Shown here piece by piece: positions 8,866 through 20,112 of a stretch of 64,000 nt of DNA; within the stretch, counting starts at the first letter, position 1; the number at the start of each line of letters is the position of its first letter. Location of the stretch: NCBI GenBank assembly GCA_000719695.1, contig JOHN01000013.1, positions 1 to 64,000 on the forward strand. Direction: 5' to 3'. This DNA is from Streptomyces sp. NRRL F-6131 (lineage in GTDB: Bacteria > Actinomycetota > Actinomycetes > Streptomycetales > Streptomycetaceae). The notes beneath the pieces are model-generated. The model was not told the DNA's origin and made no database searches. It worked only from the letters and a program-made list of their open reading frames with translations. The position numbers and the translations under genes were made by a program.

Positions 8866-8914
8866 GCCCGTGGCCCCGAGGGCCGGGTGCGGGCATCAGC
8901 CGTTTTGCCAAAGA
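8866..8914 (+). terminator. Probable terminator after the nuclease gene
   Basis: An imperfect GC-rich hairpin (GCCCGTGCCCGTGGCC facing GGGCCGGGTGCGGGC) is followed by GTTTTGCC at 8902-8909. It lies between the nuclease stop and the next promoter. Confidence 0.5.
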
Positions 8915-8993
8915 ACGCGCACCTACCCACACTGGGGGCACGAAAAACCACCCTCCTGAGTGATGTGGTCCGTTCGGCTCGGCGTGGCGATCG

Positions 8994-9022
8994 TTGACGG
9001 GCCATAGGGGACTGCCTACCGT
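8994..9022 (+). promoter_or_regulatory. Vegetative-type promoter of the second merR gene
   Basis: TTGACG at 8994-8999 and TACCGT at 9017-9022 are separated by 17 bases, close to the principal sigma factor consensus. Transcription would begin near 9029, leaving a 65-base leader before ATG 9094. Confidence 0.7.
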
Positions 9023-9093
9023 CAGGAGGGGCTGCCCGGGTGTCCGACGCCCGGGGTCCGGGTTGCCCGCAGCACGAGTGGACGGAGGTAGGC

Positions 9094-9756
9094 ATGACCG
9101 GCACTGGCGACGAAGTGGCCACGGGAGGCCTGTGCGCCGTACACCTGCCCCGCACCGCCCGCACGACGGTGACGGAGCTGCCCCGGACGGAGCTGCCGAG
9201 AGTGGGCCGGTTCCCCGCGGTGCAGCCGGGTCAGCCGGCGATGGAGCGGCTCGCGCCGACCTCCGAGCTGATCGGCTACCGGGGCCCGACCGCCTGCGCG
9301 GCGGCCGGCATCACCTACCGCCAGTTGGACTACTGGGCCCGCACCGGGCTGCTGGAGCCCAGTGTGCGCTCGACGTACCCGGCGAGCAGCCAGCGGCTCT
9401 ACAGCTTCCGCGACATCCTGCTGCTGAAGATCGTCAAGCGGCTGCTGGACGCCGGGGTCTCGCTGCAGAACATCCGGGTGGCGGTCGCCCATCTGCAGGC
9501 CGCCGAGGTCGCCGACCTGGCCGGGCTGACCCTGATGTGCGACGGCGCGACGGTGTACGAGTGCACCACGCCCCAGCAGGTGATCGACCTGATGAAGGGT
9601 GGTCAGGGGGTGTTCGGCATCGCGGTCGGCGCGGTCTGGCAGGAGCTGGAACGGACCCTGGTCCGGCTGCACGCCGAGCGGACCGACACCGGCGAGACGG
9701 TGGTCGGCCACGACCCGGGGGACGAGCTGGCGCAGCGGCGCAACCGCGCGGTCTGA
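9094..9756 (+). CDS. MerR-family regulator, Rv1830 type
   Basis: 220 residues. The MerR helix-turn-helix is residues 66-135 (YRGPTACAAAGITYRQLDYW, then the wing residues GLLEPSVRSTYPASSQRLYS), followed by a dimerisation helix and a C-terminal domain without metal-binding cysteines. ATG 9094 has GGAGG at 9084-9088 and lies well inside the transcript predicted from 8994-9022; an in-frame GTG at 9040 would sit almost at the transcript start, so it is less likely. Mycobacteria carry an equivalent gene just before gcvB. Ligand and targets unknown. Confidence 0.82.
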   Translation: MTGTGDEVATGGLCAVHLPRTARTTVTELPRTELPRVGRFPAVQPGQPAMERLAPTSELIGYRGPTACAAAGITYRQLDYWARTGLLEPSVRSTYPASSQRLYSFRDILLLKIVKRLLDAGVSLQNIRVAVAHLQAAEVADLAGLTLMCDGATVYECTTPQQVIDLMKGGQGVFGIAVGAVWQELERTLVRLHAERTDTGETVVGHDPGDELAQRRNRAV

Positions 9757-9765
9757 GCGCACCGC

Positions 9766-9825
9766 GGGGCCCGCACCACAGGGACCCGCACCTCAGGGAC
9801 CCGCACCTCAGGGACCCGCACCGCG
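9766..9825. repeat. 15-bp tandem repeat, four copies
   Basis: The unit GGGACCCGCACCTCA occurs at 9781 and 9796, with diverged copies at 9766 and 9811. It sits just after the merR stop codon and before the terminator hairpin. Confidence 0.8.
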
Positions 9826-9863
9826 CGGTCCGACCGCCTCCCGCGCGCCGCGGGACTTCGAAG

Positions 9864-9910
9864 CGACGCCGTGGGCCCGGACGGGGGAACCGTCCGGGCC
9901 CACGGCGTCG
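9864..9910 (+). terminator. Strong terminator hairpin
   Basis: A perfect 21-bp stem (9864-9884 with 9890-9910) closes a five-base loop, with core GTGGGCCCGGACGG. It separates the merR gene from the SanA-like gene. Confidence 0.8.
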
Positions 9911-9943
9911 TCGTGCCCGGTGGTTCGACATGAGGGAGGGCAC

Positions 9944-10726
9944 GTGCGGTTCGGTTCCGGCATCCCCGGTCTGGTGACGCGCAGGGCGGTGGGGCTCGGC
10001 CGACGGCTGCGCCGGCGGTCGGCGCAGCGACGGCTGTTCCAGCTGGCGACGGTCGGCTGCGCCCTGGCGCTCGCGCCGAGCACCTGGCTCTTCCTGTCGG
10101 CCGGTGACCGGGTGGGGACGGTGGCGAGCGCGCCCGAGGCGCCGGTGGCGGTGGTGTTCGGCGCCGGGCTGTTCGAGGGGAGGCCCTCGCCGTACCTGGC
10201 GCACCGCCTGGACGCGGCGGTGGAGCTGTACGAGCGGCAGAAGGTCCGGGCGATCCTGGTGACCGGTGACAACAGCCGGACGAGCTACGACGAGACCGAC
10301 GCGATGCGCCGCTACCTGGTCGAGCACGGGGTGCCGGAGGTGCGGGTGGTCGGCGACTACGCGGGCTTCGACACCTGGGACTCCTGCACCCGGGCGCACC
10401 GGATCTTCGGGGTGGACCGCGCGGTGCTGGTGAGCCAGGACTTCCACGTCCGGCGGGCGTTGGCGCTCTGCGAGGCGGCGGGGATCGAGTCGTACGCGGT
10501 GGGCGTGCCGGAGCCGCGGGACCTCACCTGGCTGTACGGCGGCTTCCGGGAGATCCCGGGGGCCGGGAAGGCGGCGCTGAACGCCTGGCTGCGGCCGGAT
10601 CCGCTGTTCCTCGGTCCGAGCGAGCCGGGCATACCGCGGGCGCTGACGGACGCGGGTGCCGCCCGGGCCGACCGGGAGGCCGCGGGGGCCGAGGGTGCCG
10701 ACGGCGGCGGTGCGGCGGTGCGCTGA
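9944..10726 (+). CDS. SanA/YdcF-like membrane-anchored protein (DUF218)
   Basis: 260 residues with one N-terminal membrane helix (QLATVGCALALAPSTWLFL) and a DUF218 domain: VVFGAGLFEGRPSPYLAHRL, ILVTGDNS and VLVSQDFHVRRALALC are typical of the SanA/ElyC group. In enterobacteria SanA contributes to the envelope barrier against vancomycin; the catalytic activity of the family is not established. The GTG at 9944 has GGAGG at 9935-9939. The last 35 residues are Ala/Gly-rich. Transcription probably begins after the hairpin ending at 9910. Confidence 0.78.
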   Translation: MRFGSGIPGLVTRRAVGLGRRLRRRSAQRRLFQLATVGCALALAPSTWLFLSAGDRVGTVASAPEAPVAVVFGAGLFEGRPSPYLAHRLDAAVELYERQKVRAILVTGDNSRTSYDETDAMRRYLVEHGVPEVRVVGDYAGFDTWDSCTRAHRIFGVDRAVLVSQDFHVRRALALCEAAGIESYAVGVPEPRDLTWLYGGFREIPGAGKAALNAWLRPDPLFLGPSEPGIPRALTDAGAARADREAAGAEGADGGGAAVR

Positions 10727-10779
10727 GCCCCGCGGCCGGGTTCGGCCCGGTTGTCGGACCCTTGCGGCATGATCGGCGG

Positions 10780-12204
10780 GTGCGGTCACTGCCGAGCATC
10801 ATCCACCTCGACATGGACGCCTTCTTCGCGGCGGTGGAGCAGGCGGCCAAGCCGAGCCTGCGCGGCAAGCCGGTGATCGTCGGGGGGCTGGGCGGGCGCG
10901 GGGTGGTGTCGACCGCCTCCTACGAGGCGCGGACGTTCGGCGTGCACTCGGCGATGCCGATGGCGCAGGCGCGCCGCCTCTGCCCCAACGCGGCCTTCCT
11001 GGCCGGTCGCTTCGAGGCGTACCGGCAGGTGAGCGACGTGGTGATGGGGCTGCTGCGGGAGCTGTCGCCGCTGGTGCAGCCGCTCAGCCTGGACGAGGCC
11101 TTCGTCGATCTGGAGGCCGGTCCGTACGGCCCGGTGCTGGCGGAGGCGGAGCACGGGACGGGGGAGCGGCTGGTGCTGGCGCTGGCCGAGGACCTGCGCG
11201 CGGACATCCTGCGGCGCACCGGGCTGACCGCCTCGGTCGGGGCGGCCGGGTCGAAGCTGATGGCCAAGATCGCCTCCGAGCAGGCCAAGCCGGACGGGCT
11301 GGTGCTGGTCGAGCCGGGGCAGGAGCGCGAGGTGCTGGGGCCGATGCCGGTGCGGGCGCTGCCCGGGATCGGTCCGGCCACCGAGCAGGTGCTGCGCCGC
11401 GCCGGGCTCAACACGGTGGCCGAGCTCGCGGAGGCCGGCGAGGCCGAACTGGTGCAGCTGCTCGGGAAGGCGCACGGCGTCGGCGTCCACGCCATGGCGA
11501 TAGGCCTGGACGACCGGCCGGTGGTGGCGGACCAGGACGCCAAGTCGGTGTCGGTGGAGGACACCTTCGAGGTGGACCTCGCGGACCGGGACCGGGTGCT
11601 GCGCGAGGTGGAGGCACTGGCGCTGCGCTGTGTGCGGCGGTTGCGCGGTGCCGGGCGTTCGGGGCGGACGGTGGTGCTGAAGGTGCGGCGGTTCGACTTC
11701 TCGACGCTGACCCGTTCGGAGACGCTGCGCGGGCCGACGGACGACGAGACGGTGGTGGTCGAGACGGCGCGCCGGCTGGCCTCGCAGGTGGACATCACCG
11801 GCGGGGTGCGGCTGCTGGGGGTCGGGGTGGCCCAGCTGGCCGACTACACCCAGGAGGACCTGTTCGCCCAGGCCGTCCGGGAGGAGGCGGCCGCTGCGGC
11901 CGCCGCCGGGGCCGGGGCGGAGGAGGAGCCGCAGGCGGTGGAGGAGGAGGCGGTGGCGGTGCGCCGCTGGCTGCCGGGGCAGGACGTGCGTCACGAGGAG
12001 CACGGGCCGGGCTGGGTGCAGGGCAGCGGGGTGGGCCGGGTGACGGTCCGCTTCGAGACGCCGTGGAGCGGACCGGGGCGGGTGCGGACCTTCCTGATCG
12101 ACGATCCGGCGCTGGAGCCGGCCCGGCCGCTGCCGCTGCGCCCGGGGTGGCCGGGCGGCGGCGACGGAGCCGGTGGCGAGGTCGGCGGGTGGGGGGAGGG
12201 CTGA
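10780..12204 (+). CDS. dinB: DNA polymerase IV
   Basis: 474-residue Y-family translesion polymerase. Seen in order: HLDMDAFFAAVEQ (first metal aspartate), the SLDEAFVDLE palm motif, SVGAAGSKLMAKIASEQAKP, a helix-hairpin-helix at LPGIGPATEQVLRRAG, and the little-finger domain. The protein extends about 100 residues past the usual end, through an Ala/Glu-rich linker, into a segment (GQDVRHEEHGPGWVQGSG) also found on other actinobacterial DinB proteins. No beta-clamp motif could be assigned with confidence. GTG 10780 is chosen over TTG 10762; a CATGAT -10-like element ends six bases before it. Confidence 0.88.
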   Translation: MRSLPSIIHLDMDAFFAAVEQAAKPSLRGKPVIVGGLGGRGVVSTASYEARTFGVHSAMPMAQARRLCPNAAFLAGRFEAYRQVSDVVMGLLRELSPLVQPLSLDEAFVDLEAGPYGPVLAEAEHGTGERLVLALAEDLRADILRRTGLTASVGAAGSKLMAKIASEQAKPDGLVLVEPGQEREVLGPMPVRALPGIGPATEQVLRRAGLNTVAELAEAGEAELVQLLGKAHGVGVHAMAIGLDDRPVVADQDAKSVSVEDTFEVDLADRDRVLREVEALALRCVRRLRGAGRSGRTVVLKVRRFDFSTLTRSETLRGPTDDETVVVETARRLASQVDITGGVRLLGVGVAQLADYTQEDLFAQAVREEAAAAAAAGAGAEEEPQAVEEEAVAVRRWLPGQDVRHEEHGPGWVQGSGVGRVTVRFETPWSGPGRVRTFLIDDPALEPARPLPLRPGWPGGGDGAGGEVGGWGEG

Positions 12205-12232
12205 GCGGTGGCGGTGGCGGTCCGGGACGCGG

Positions 12233-12270
12233 AACGGCCCCACCCGGCAGGGGGGCCGGGTGGGGCCGTT
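12233..12270. terminator. Bidirectional terminator between dinB and MFS gene
   Basis: A perfect 16-bp stem (12233-12248 with 12255-12270; core GGCCCCACCCGG) lies between two convergent genes and can serve both. Confidence 0.8.
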
Positions 12271-12364
12271 GCGCGTTCCGGGCCTCGGACGGTCGCGATG
12301 CCCTCGTCGACCGTCCGGGTCCGGTCCCCGCGCCCTGTCCCTGGGCGCGGGGCGGGACGCCTCG

Positions 12365-13858
12365 TCAGGCGTCGGTCTTCACCGGCTGCTGGCCGGAGGT
12401 CAGGTCCGCGGCCGCCTGGTTGCCGGAGGCCACGGTGGTGGTCGGCTTGACGGTGCGGATCAGGAACGGGACGGCGCCGGCCACGACGCAGACCACGGCG
12501 GCGGTCCAGAACGCGTGCTGGTAGGCGTCCAGGGTGGGCAGCTTGACCGGGATCGGCAGCTTCATGGTGTCGCCGGTGAGGATGGCGGCCATGACGGCGG
12601 TGCCGATCGCGCCGCCGACGGTGCGCAGCACGGCGTTCATGCCGTTGGCGATGCCGCTCTGCTCGACCGGGACGGCGCCGTTGATGTAGGCGGGCATCGC
12701 CGAGAAGGCGAGGCCGATGCCGAGGCCGAAGATCGCCGAGGCGAGGTAGATGTCGCCCTCGTGGCTGTGCCGCAGGGCCAGGTAGGCCATCGCGACGGCG
12801 CCGAGGACGCCACCGAGGACCAGCGGCAGGCGCGGGCCGCGGCGGGCGATCAGCAGGGCGCCGACCGGGGCGGCGATCATCGAGCCGAGGGCGGAGGGCA
12901 GCAGCATCACACCGGCGTGCAGCACGGTGGCGGTGAAGCCGTAGTGGGCGAACTTCTCCGGGGTCTGGGCGAAGTTGCTGATCACCATGAACGAGCCGTA
13001 CATGCCGAAGCCGATGAGCAGGCCGGCGAGGTTGGTGAAGGCGACGGCGGGGCGGGACATCATCTTCATGTCGACCAGCGGGTGGGCGACCTTGACCTCG
13101 ATGACGCCCCAGATCAGGGCGACCACGGCGGCGACGGCGAACAGGCCGAGGGTCTTGGTGGAGGTCCAGCCCCAGGTGTTGCCCTGGCTGACCGCGACCA
13201 GCAGGGCGGAGAGCCAGCCGGCCAGGGTGACGGCGCCGAGCGGGTCGGCCCCGCCCTCCTTGTCGGTGACCGGGTCGGTGGGCACCCGGAGGGCGACCAG
13301 GGCGACCGCGAGCAGGCCGAAGAACAGGCCCATCCAGAAGATCGACTTGTAGCTCCAGTGCTCCAGCAGCAGGCCGGTGGCGACCAGGCCGAGGCCGCTG
13401 CCGACACCCATCGAGGCGCTGATGGCGGCGACGCCGCCGGTCACCTTCTGCTTGGGCAGCTCGTCGCGGACGATGCTGATCGCCAGCGGGAGCACGCCAC
13501 CGCCGGCGCCCTGGAGCACGCGGGCGACGACCAGCCAGGTGAAGGAGTGCGTGGAGACCGCGAGTGCGGAGCCCGCGACCAGGCCGCCGAGCGAGATCAG
13601 CAGCATCGGCTTGCGGCCGCGCAGGTCGCCGAAGCGGCCGAGCAGCGGGGTGAGCACCGCGGCGGACAGCAGGTTGGCCGTCATCAGCCAGGTGATGCTG
13701 GAGCCGGAGACGCTCAGTTCCTTGGCGAGCGAGGGCAGGATCGGGACGACCGCGGTCTGCACCACGCTGAAGGACAGCATCGCCAGGATGAGGGCCGGCA
13801 GGACCCGGGCGCTGCTCTGCTTCTCGGCCGCAGTGGTGGGCTGTGGTGCCTCACTCAC
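12365..13858 (-). CDS. MFS drug-efflux transporter, DHA2 (14-helix) family
   Basis: 497 residues with about 14 membrane helices. The motif A region reads LLGRFGDLRGRKPMLL after helix 2, and the helix 5 antiporter motif region reads GVGSGLGLVATGLLLEHWSY. Such EmrB/QacA-like pumps export drugs or metabolites by proton antiport; the substrate is not predictable. Start is GTG at 13858 with GAGGAAG just upstream. The promoter region carries an inverted repeat (13888-13919), so expression is probably controlled by a repressor encoded elsewhere, since no regulator gene adjoins it. Confidence 0.85.
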   Translation of the reverse strand: MSEAPQPTTAAEKQSSARVLPALILAMLSFSVVQTAVVPILPSLAKELSVSGSSITWLMTANLLSAAVLTPLLGRFGDLRGRKPMLLISLGGLVAGSALAVSTHSFTWLVVARVLQGAGGGVLPLAISIVRDELPKQKVTGGVAAISASMGVGSGLGLVATGLLLEHWSYKSIFWMGLFFGLLAVALVALRVPTDPVTDKEGGADPLGAVTLAGWLSALLVAVSQGNTWGWTSTKTLGLFAVAAVVALIWGVIEVKVAHPLVDMKMMSRPAVAFTNLAGLLIGFGMYGSFMVISNFAQTPEKFAHYGFTATVLHAGVMLLPSALGSMIAAPVGALLIARRGPRLPLVLGGVLGAVAMAYLALRHSHEGDIYLASAIFGLGIGLAFSAMPAYINGAVPVEQSGIANGMNAVLRTVGGAIGTAVMAAILTGDTMKLPIPVKLPTLDAYQHAFWTAAVVCVVAGAVPFLIRTVKPTTTVASGNQAAADLTSGQQPVKTDA

Positions 13859-13887
13859 GGTTGCTTCCTCTCGTACATAGTGAATGA

Positions 13888-13926
13888 ACTGAAGTAACCA
13901 TGCAGGGAGATACTTCAGTGTGTCAA
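13888..13926 (-). promoter_or_regulatory. Promoter and operator of the MFS gene
   Basis: On the minus strand TTGACA (13921-13926) and CATGGT (13897-13902) are 18 bases apart. A 9-bp inverted repeat, ACTGAAGTA at 13888-13896 and TACTTCAGT at 13911-13919, has one arm inside the spacer and one just after the -10 box, as expected for a repressor site. Confidence 0.65.
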
Positions 13927-13958
13927 ATATTCATTGGTTAAGCCTTGGCAAAGAGGAA

Positions 13959-13986
13959 GGACCCCGGCCGTGGGCGGCCGGGGTCC
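13959..13986 (-). terminator. Terminator of the PRC-barrel gene
   Basis: A perfect 11-bp stem (GGACCCCGGCC with its complement, 13959-13969 and 13976-13986) lies 40 bases beyond the stop codon at 14027, followed on the minus strand by a pyrimidine run. Confidence 0.75.
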
Positions 13987-14026
13987 TGCGGTCCGGGGAG
14001 GAGCGGCCCCGGAGTTCCTGGGAGGG

Positions 14027-15250
14027 TCAGGCGAGCGGCCGCAGCGGCGCCGGCCGGGCCTGGTCCTCCGCGGCGGCGGGGGCGTGCGGGGCCTGCCGGT
14101 CCGGGGCGAGAGCGGTGGACGGGGCGGGCGTCGACGCGGCCGCGGTGTTGTCGTGCACCTCGACGTGCTCGCGCCGCAGCTCGTCCCGGACCACCTCCTC
14201 GGCCGTGTACCGCTCGACGACCAGGCGGACCCGCTCGATCGGCGCCAGGTACTTGCGGACCACCGGGCGCTCCTCGCGCAGGGTGACCTCCTCCACCGCC
14301 TCGGCGATCTCCTTGTCGCTGAGCGAGGCCCGCTCCGCGTCGCCGACCGGCATCCGCTCGACCCGGACCCGCTCGCGGACCACCGGGACCCGCCGCTCCA
14401 CCGGCTCGCTGGTGACGTACTTGCGCAGCTTGGCGGTGCCCAGCACGTGCCACTCGGTGGTGATGTCCAGGCGCTCCTCGCGGCAGGTGATCTCCACCGG
14501 GCCGTTGGGGAAGGACGCGGCGGGGCCGGACGCCGGGTCCCCGGTGTCCGGGGCGGGCACGGTCGTCGAGGGGCCGCCCGCCTGCGCCGGTGCCGGAGCG
14601 TGCGGCCGCGGTTCCACGGCCGGCTGCGCGGTCGTGGGCGTCGCGGTGGTGGGCAGGGGCGTGGCGAGGGTCCGCACGGGGGCCTCCGGGGCGGGGTCGG
14701 ACGGCTTGCCGAGGTCGGCGGCCGGGCTGGGGACGGGGGTGGGGGACTGGTGGAGGCCGAGCGGCTTGGCCGGGTGCGCGGTGCTCGTGCCGTTGGTGGC
14801 GCTCGTGCCGTGCCCGACGGCCGCGCCCACCGCGGCCGTGCCGGCCGCCGCCGCGGTGCCGCGGTCGGCGGTGGTGCCGAAGTCGAGGTCGGCCGGCTCC
14901 GAGCCGGAGCCGTCACCCGCCGACGGCCGGCCGTCCACCGGGGTGTCCAGCCCGTAGTAGCGGTAGAGCTGGAGCTCCTGGGCGGGCGACAGGTGCTGGC
15001 CCACGCCGAAGTCCGGTGATTCCTTCACCAGGGACTTGTCGTACGGCACCCGCAGTTCGTCGCCGGAGAACTCGCTCGTGGTCAGGGGGACGAAGGCGTC
15101 CCGGCCGAAGATGCCGGTCCGCACGGCCGCCCACTCGGGCCGGCCGGTGGCGTCGTCGAGGTACACCTCGTCGATGGTGCCGATCTTGTCCCCGTTGCGG
15201 TCGACCGCCTTGTGGCCGATGAGGTCCCGGGGGTCGATGTCGGTCTGCAC
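14027..15250 (-). CDS. PRC-barrel / DUF2382 stress protein
   Basis: 407 residues. Residues 1-95 are a PRC-barrel (DLIGHKAVDRNGDKIGTIDE, then VYLDDATGRPEWAAVRTGIF); about 150 residues of Pro/Ala/Thr-rich linker follow; residues 260-385 form the DUF2382 domain with three repeated R/E-rich strands (CREERLDITTEW, VPVVRERVRVERMPVG, VTLREERPVVRKYL). DUF2382 is related to the YsnF/AvaK stress group. GTG 15250 is chosen for the GGAGG at 15256-15260; a longer reading frame upstream has no such support. Role is probably general stress, mechanism unknown. A terminator lies at 13959-13986. Confidence 0.78.
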   Translation of the reverse strand: MQTDIDPRDLIGHKAVDRNGDKIGTIDEVYLDDATGRPEWAAVRTGIFGRDAFVPLTTSEFSGDELRVPYDKSLVKESPDFGVGQHLSPAQELQLYRYYGLDTPVDGRPSAGDGSGSEPADLDFGTTADRGTAAAAGTAAVGAAVGHGTSATNGTSTAHPAKPLGLHQSPTPVPSPAADLGKPSDPAPEAPVRTLATPLPTTATPTTAQPAVEPRPHAPAPAQAGGPSTTVPAPDTGDPASGPAASFPNGPVEITCREERLDITTEWHVLGTAKLRKYVTSEPVERRVPVVRERVRVERMPVGDAERASLSDKEIAEAVEEVTLREERPVVRKYLAPIERVRLVVERYTAEEVVRDELRREHVEVHDNTAAASTPAPSTALAPDRQAPHAPAAAEDQARPAPLRPLA

Positions 15251-15489
15251 TCTTTCCTCCAGTGCGGTGATCCTGCGGAACGCCCGCAGAACGGCGGCCG
15301 GCCCGCCCGTCCCGTCCGCCACTTCACACCAAAAGCCATGAACCGGACGGGCGCGACCGGGGCGCGGCCGGACGGGCCGGGCACTGCGCCGTCCGGGTCA
15401 GACCGGCCGACCGGGGCGGCGCGGCGAAGTGACCGGACACACCCGTGATCGCCGGGGCTGCCGCTGGTACCCTGGGCGCGACCGCCGAG
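15251..15489. other. Intergenic control region before the glycine riboswitch
   Basis: Together with the riboswitch, this is part of a 580-base gene-free stretch between divergent genes. A possible -10 box TACCCT at 15468-15473 would start transcription just ahead of the first glycine aptamer; no good -35 is seen. Confidence 0.45.
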
Positions 15490-15735
15490 CCCGCTCGGGA
15501 GAGTCCCCGGCAGTGGAAACCGCTGGTCGGGGCGCCGAAGGAGCAACTCCTCCCCGGAATCTCTCAGGCATCCGTACCGTGCGGGATAGGTCACTCTGGA
15601 AAGCAGGGCAGGACCGCCGGCGAGGGAGCCGACGGCCACCACCCTCACCGACGGTGCAAGCCGGCGGGGCGTCCCACGGCGTCCCCGCGCGGGCGAAGCT
15701 CTCAGGTCCCGATGACAGAGGGGGAGGCCTGTCGG
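15490..15735 (+). promoter_or_regulatory. Tandem glycine riboswitch
   Basis: Two gcvT-type aptamers in series. The first contains GGGAGAGTCCC, GGCGCCGAAGGAGCAA and ATCTCTCAGGCATCCGT, and closes at CACTCTGGAAAGC (about 15593-15606). The second contains ACCGACGGTGCAAGCC, GGGCGAAGCTCTCAGG and GATGACAGAGGGGG. These are the conserved elements of the glycine riboswitch, which usually turns on glycine cleavage genes when glycine is high. It ends about 95 bases before the gcvP start. Exact boundaries are approximate. Confidence 0.93.
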
Positions 15736-15830
15736 GTTCGTCCGACCGGGTCCTCCGCTGTTGTCCGCAGCGGCGAGGACGCCCGGCGTGCGCACCCCCG
15801 CCGGTCCGTGACCAGGAGGCCTCGACCACC

Positions 15831-18731
<2,901 letters not shown>

Positions 18732-18793
18732 GACCCGTACGCCGTCCGGAGCGGGCGGCACTCGGGAGGCCGTCCGTTCCGGGCGGCACACGA

Positions 18794-18826
18794 CAGGGCC
18801 CCGGCGGTGCTACCGCCGGGGCCCTG
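18794..18826 (+). terminator. gcvP terminator
   Basis: A perfect 15-bp stem (18794-18808 with 18812-18826, core GGGCCCCGGCGG) with a three-base loop lies 62 bases after the gcvP stop. It may also stop transcription from the convergent small gene. Confidence 0.8.
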
Positions 18827-18871
18827 CCCTTGACGTTCGGCTGGTGCGTTCCCCCGTACCGGCCCGGCGGT

Positions 18872-19063
18872 TCAGACCGCGGTGGCGGCCGGGCGGCGCG
18901 GGGCGATCACCCGGCCGTCGGGCAGCAGCTCGCCGGTGTCCTCGAAGAGCAGGACGCCGTTGCAGAGCAGGCTCCACCCCTGTTCCGGGTGGCAGGCCAC
19001 CGGGACGGCGGCCTCGCGGTCCTCGGACTCGGCCGACGGACACTCAGGACGGTGCTGGCACAT
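18872..19063 (-). CDS. DUF5999 small protein
   Basis: A 63-residue protein beginning MCQHRPECPSAESEDREAA and containing HPEQGWSLLCNGVLLFEDTG, a pattern I recognise from the streptomycete DUF5999 family. Four cysteines and two histidines could bind a metal, but this is not established. ATG 19063 is preceded by GAGGG on the minus strand; a longer upstream reading frame has no support. Convergent with gcvP. Function unknown. Confidence 0.75.
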   Translation of the reverse strand: MCQHRPECPSAESEDREAAVPVACHPEQGWSLLCNGVLLFEDTGELLPDGRVIAPRRPAATAV

Positions 19064-19491
19064 GCGTACCCTCGCTTCGCTCCGCGATCCTCCCCGTGAT
19101 GCGGTGCCGTCGGATGACCGTCGGGCGCCGCCGCGGTGGTCGGATTCTGTCCGGCGCCGGGCCAGGTGTGGACCGGCGCTCAAGTGGGTAGGACAGGAGG
19201 TCCTTCCACGCTGGTTCCCAGTGTCGGCATCCCGGGACGCGCGCGCAGCGATTTCGTGACATGCGCCACAACCCCCGACCAGAGATCACCCGTTCAGGTG
19301 GCAGGGAGCCGGAAACGGCGCCGGACGGGCCATCCGTCGGACGGCCCGTCCGGGCCATGCCGGATGACCCGTCCGGATGACCCGTTCGGGTGGCCGGTCG
19401 TCCGGGTGGCCGGTCGGTCGGGTGGCCTGTCGGTCGGGTGGCCGCCGGTCGACGCCCGCGATCGGGCCGTGCCGACACCGCCGGTACCGGG
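19064..19491. other. Gene-free region with degenerate repeats
   Basis: No coding sequence is supported here. The section 19345-19450 is made of imperfect tandem units (GATGACCCGTCCG, then GGGTGGCCGGTCGGTC-like units of about 16 bp). The promoter of the DUF5999 gene must lie in the left part, but no clear box was found. Confidence 0.5.
19383..19450. repeat. Imperfect 16-bp tandem repeats
   Basis: Units resembling GGGTGGCCGGTCGGTC occur about four times in succession, just downstream of the stop codon of the minus-strand gene that ends at 19492. Confidence 0.65.
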
Positions 19492-20112
19492 TCAGAGCGC
19501 CCCGGAGGCGAGCCGGGCCGTATCGGAGGGCGCGCCGAGCAGCAGCGGGCGGGCGATCGGGGACCGGGCGATCGGCCCGCGGACCAGCACCGGCAGCAGC
19601 TCGGCGGCCGGGTGGGCCCGGTGCGCCGTGACCCCCATCGGTGCCGGTGCCAGCGGGATCAGCAGGTCGGCGCCGGGGCCGCCGTCCGGGCTGTGCAGCC
19701 ACAGCGCCGTCGCGTACTGGCCGGGGAAGGTCAGCAGCCGCGGCTGGCAGCGGGTCCGGGCGGACTGGGCGAGCTGCCAGGCCTGGCGCAGCGCTCTGAC
19801 CGTGGAGTCCAGGTAGGGGCCGGCGGTGAAGTGCGAGAAGGTGTGGCCCTCGGCCCCCTGCACCACCTCGGCCGCGGCCGCGACCTCGGTGCCGTCCTTG
19901 ATCAGGAAGCGCCATCCGGTCCGCCGGGCGGCGGTGAGTTCGGCCCGCGGCCCCTCCAGGACGTGGACGGCGAGCGGGTGCGCGGGGAGGAGGGGCCCGG
20001 TCGGGTGACGCAGCGCGGCGGCGGCGGGCTGGCGCAGCGCGGTCTCCGAGTCGAGCGCGGCGAGGACCGCGCGCAGGGCACTGGGTGGGGGCTGAGGGGT
20101 CTGCAGAGTCAT
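19492..20112 (-). CDS. Conserved streptomycete protein of unknown function
   Basis: 206 residues, soluble, no signal peptide. The central segment GWRFLIKDGTEVAAAAEV, FSHFTAGPYLDSTVRALR, then LLTFPGQYATALWLH and DLLIPLAPAP, resembles a protein I have seen widely in streptomycetes without a known role. ATG 20112 is followed by MTLQTPQPPP; a longer frame upstream is full of Arg and looks non-coding. A GAGAGG lies about a dozen bases before the ATG. Divergent from the ligase gene. No catalytic motif recognised. Confidence 0.68.
   Translation of the reverse strand: MTLQTPQPPPSALRAVLAALDSETALRQPAAAALRHPTGPLLPAHPLAVHVLEGPRAELTAARRTGWRFLIKDGTEVAAAAEVVQGAEGHTFSHFTAGPYLDSTVRALRQAWQLAQSARTRCQPRLLTFPGQYATALWLHSPDGGPGADLLIPLAPAPMGVTAHRAHPAAELLPVLVRGPIARSPIARPLLLGAPSDTARLASGAL

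Noticed and set aside
9040..9093. Upstream GTG start for the second MerR regulator
   Set aside because: It would lie about ten bases after the predicted transcript start; ATG 9094 has a better ribosome site.
12173..13897. 574-codon plus-strand frame opposite the MFS gene
   Set aside because: Gly/Asp/Gln-rich translation without motifs; the minus-strand MFS protein is clearly the real product.
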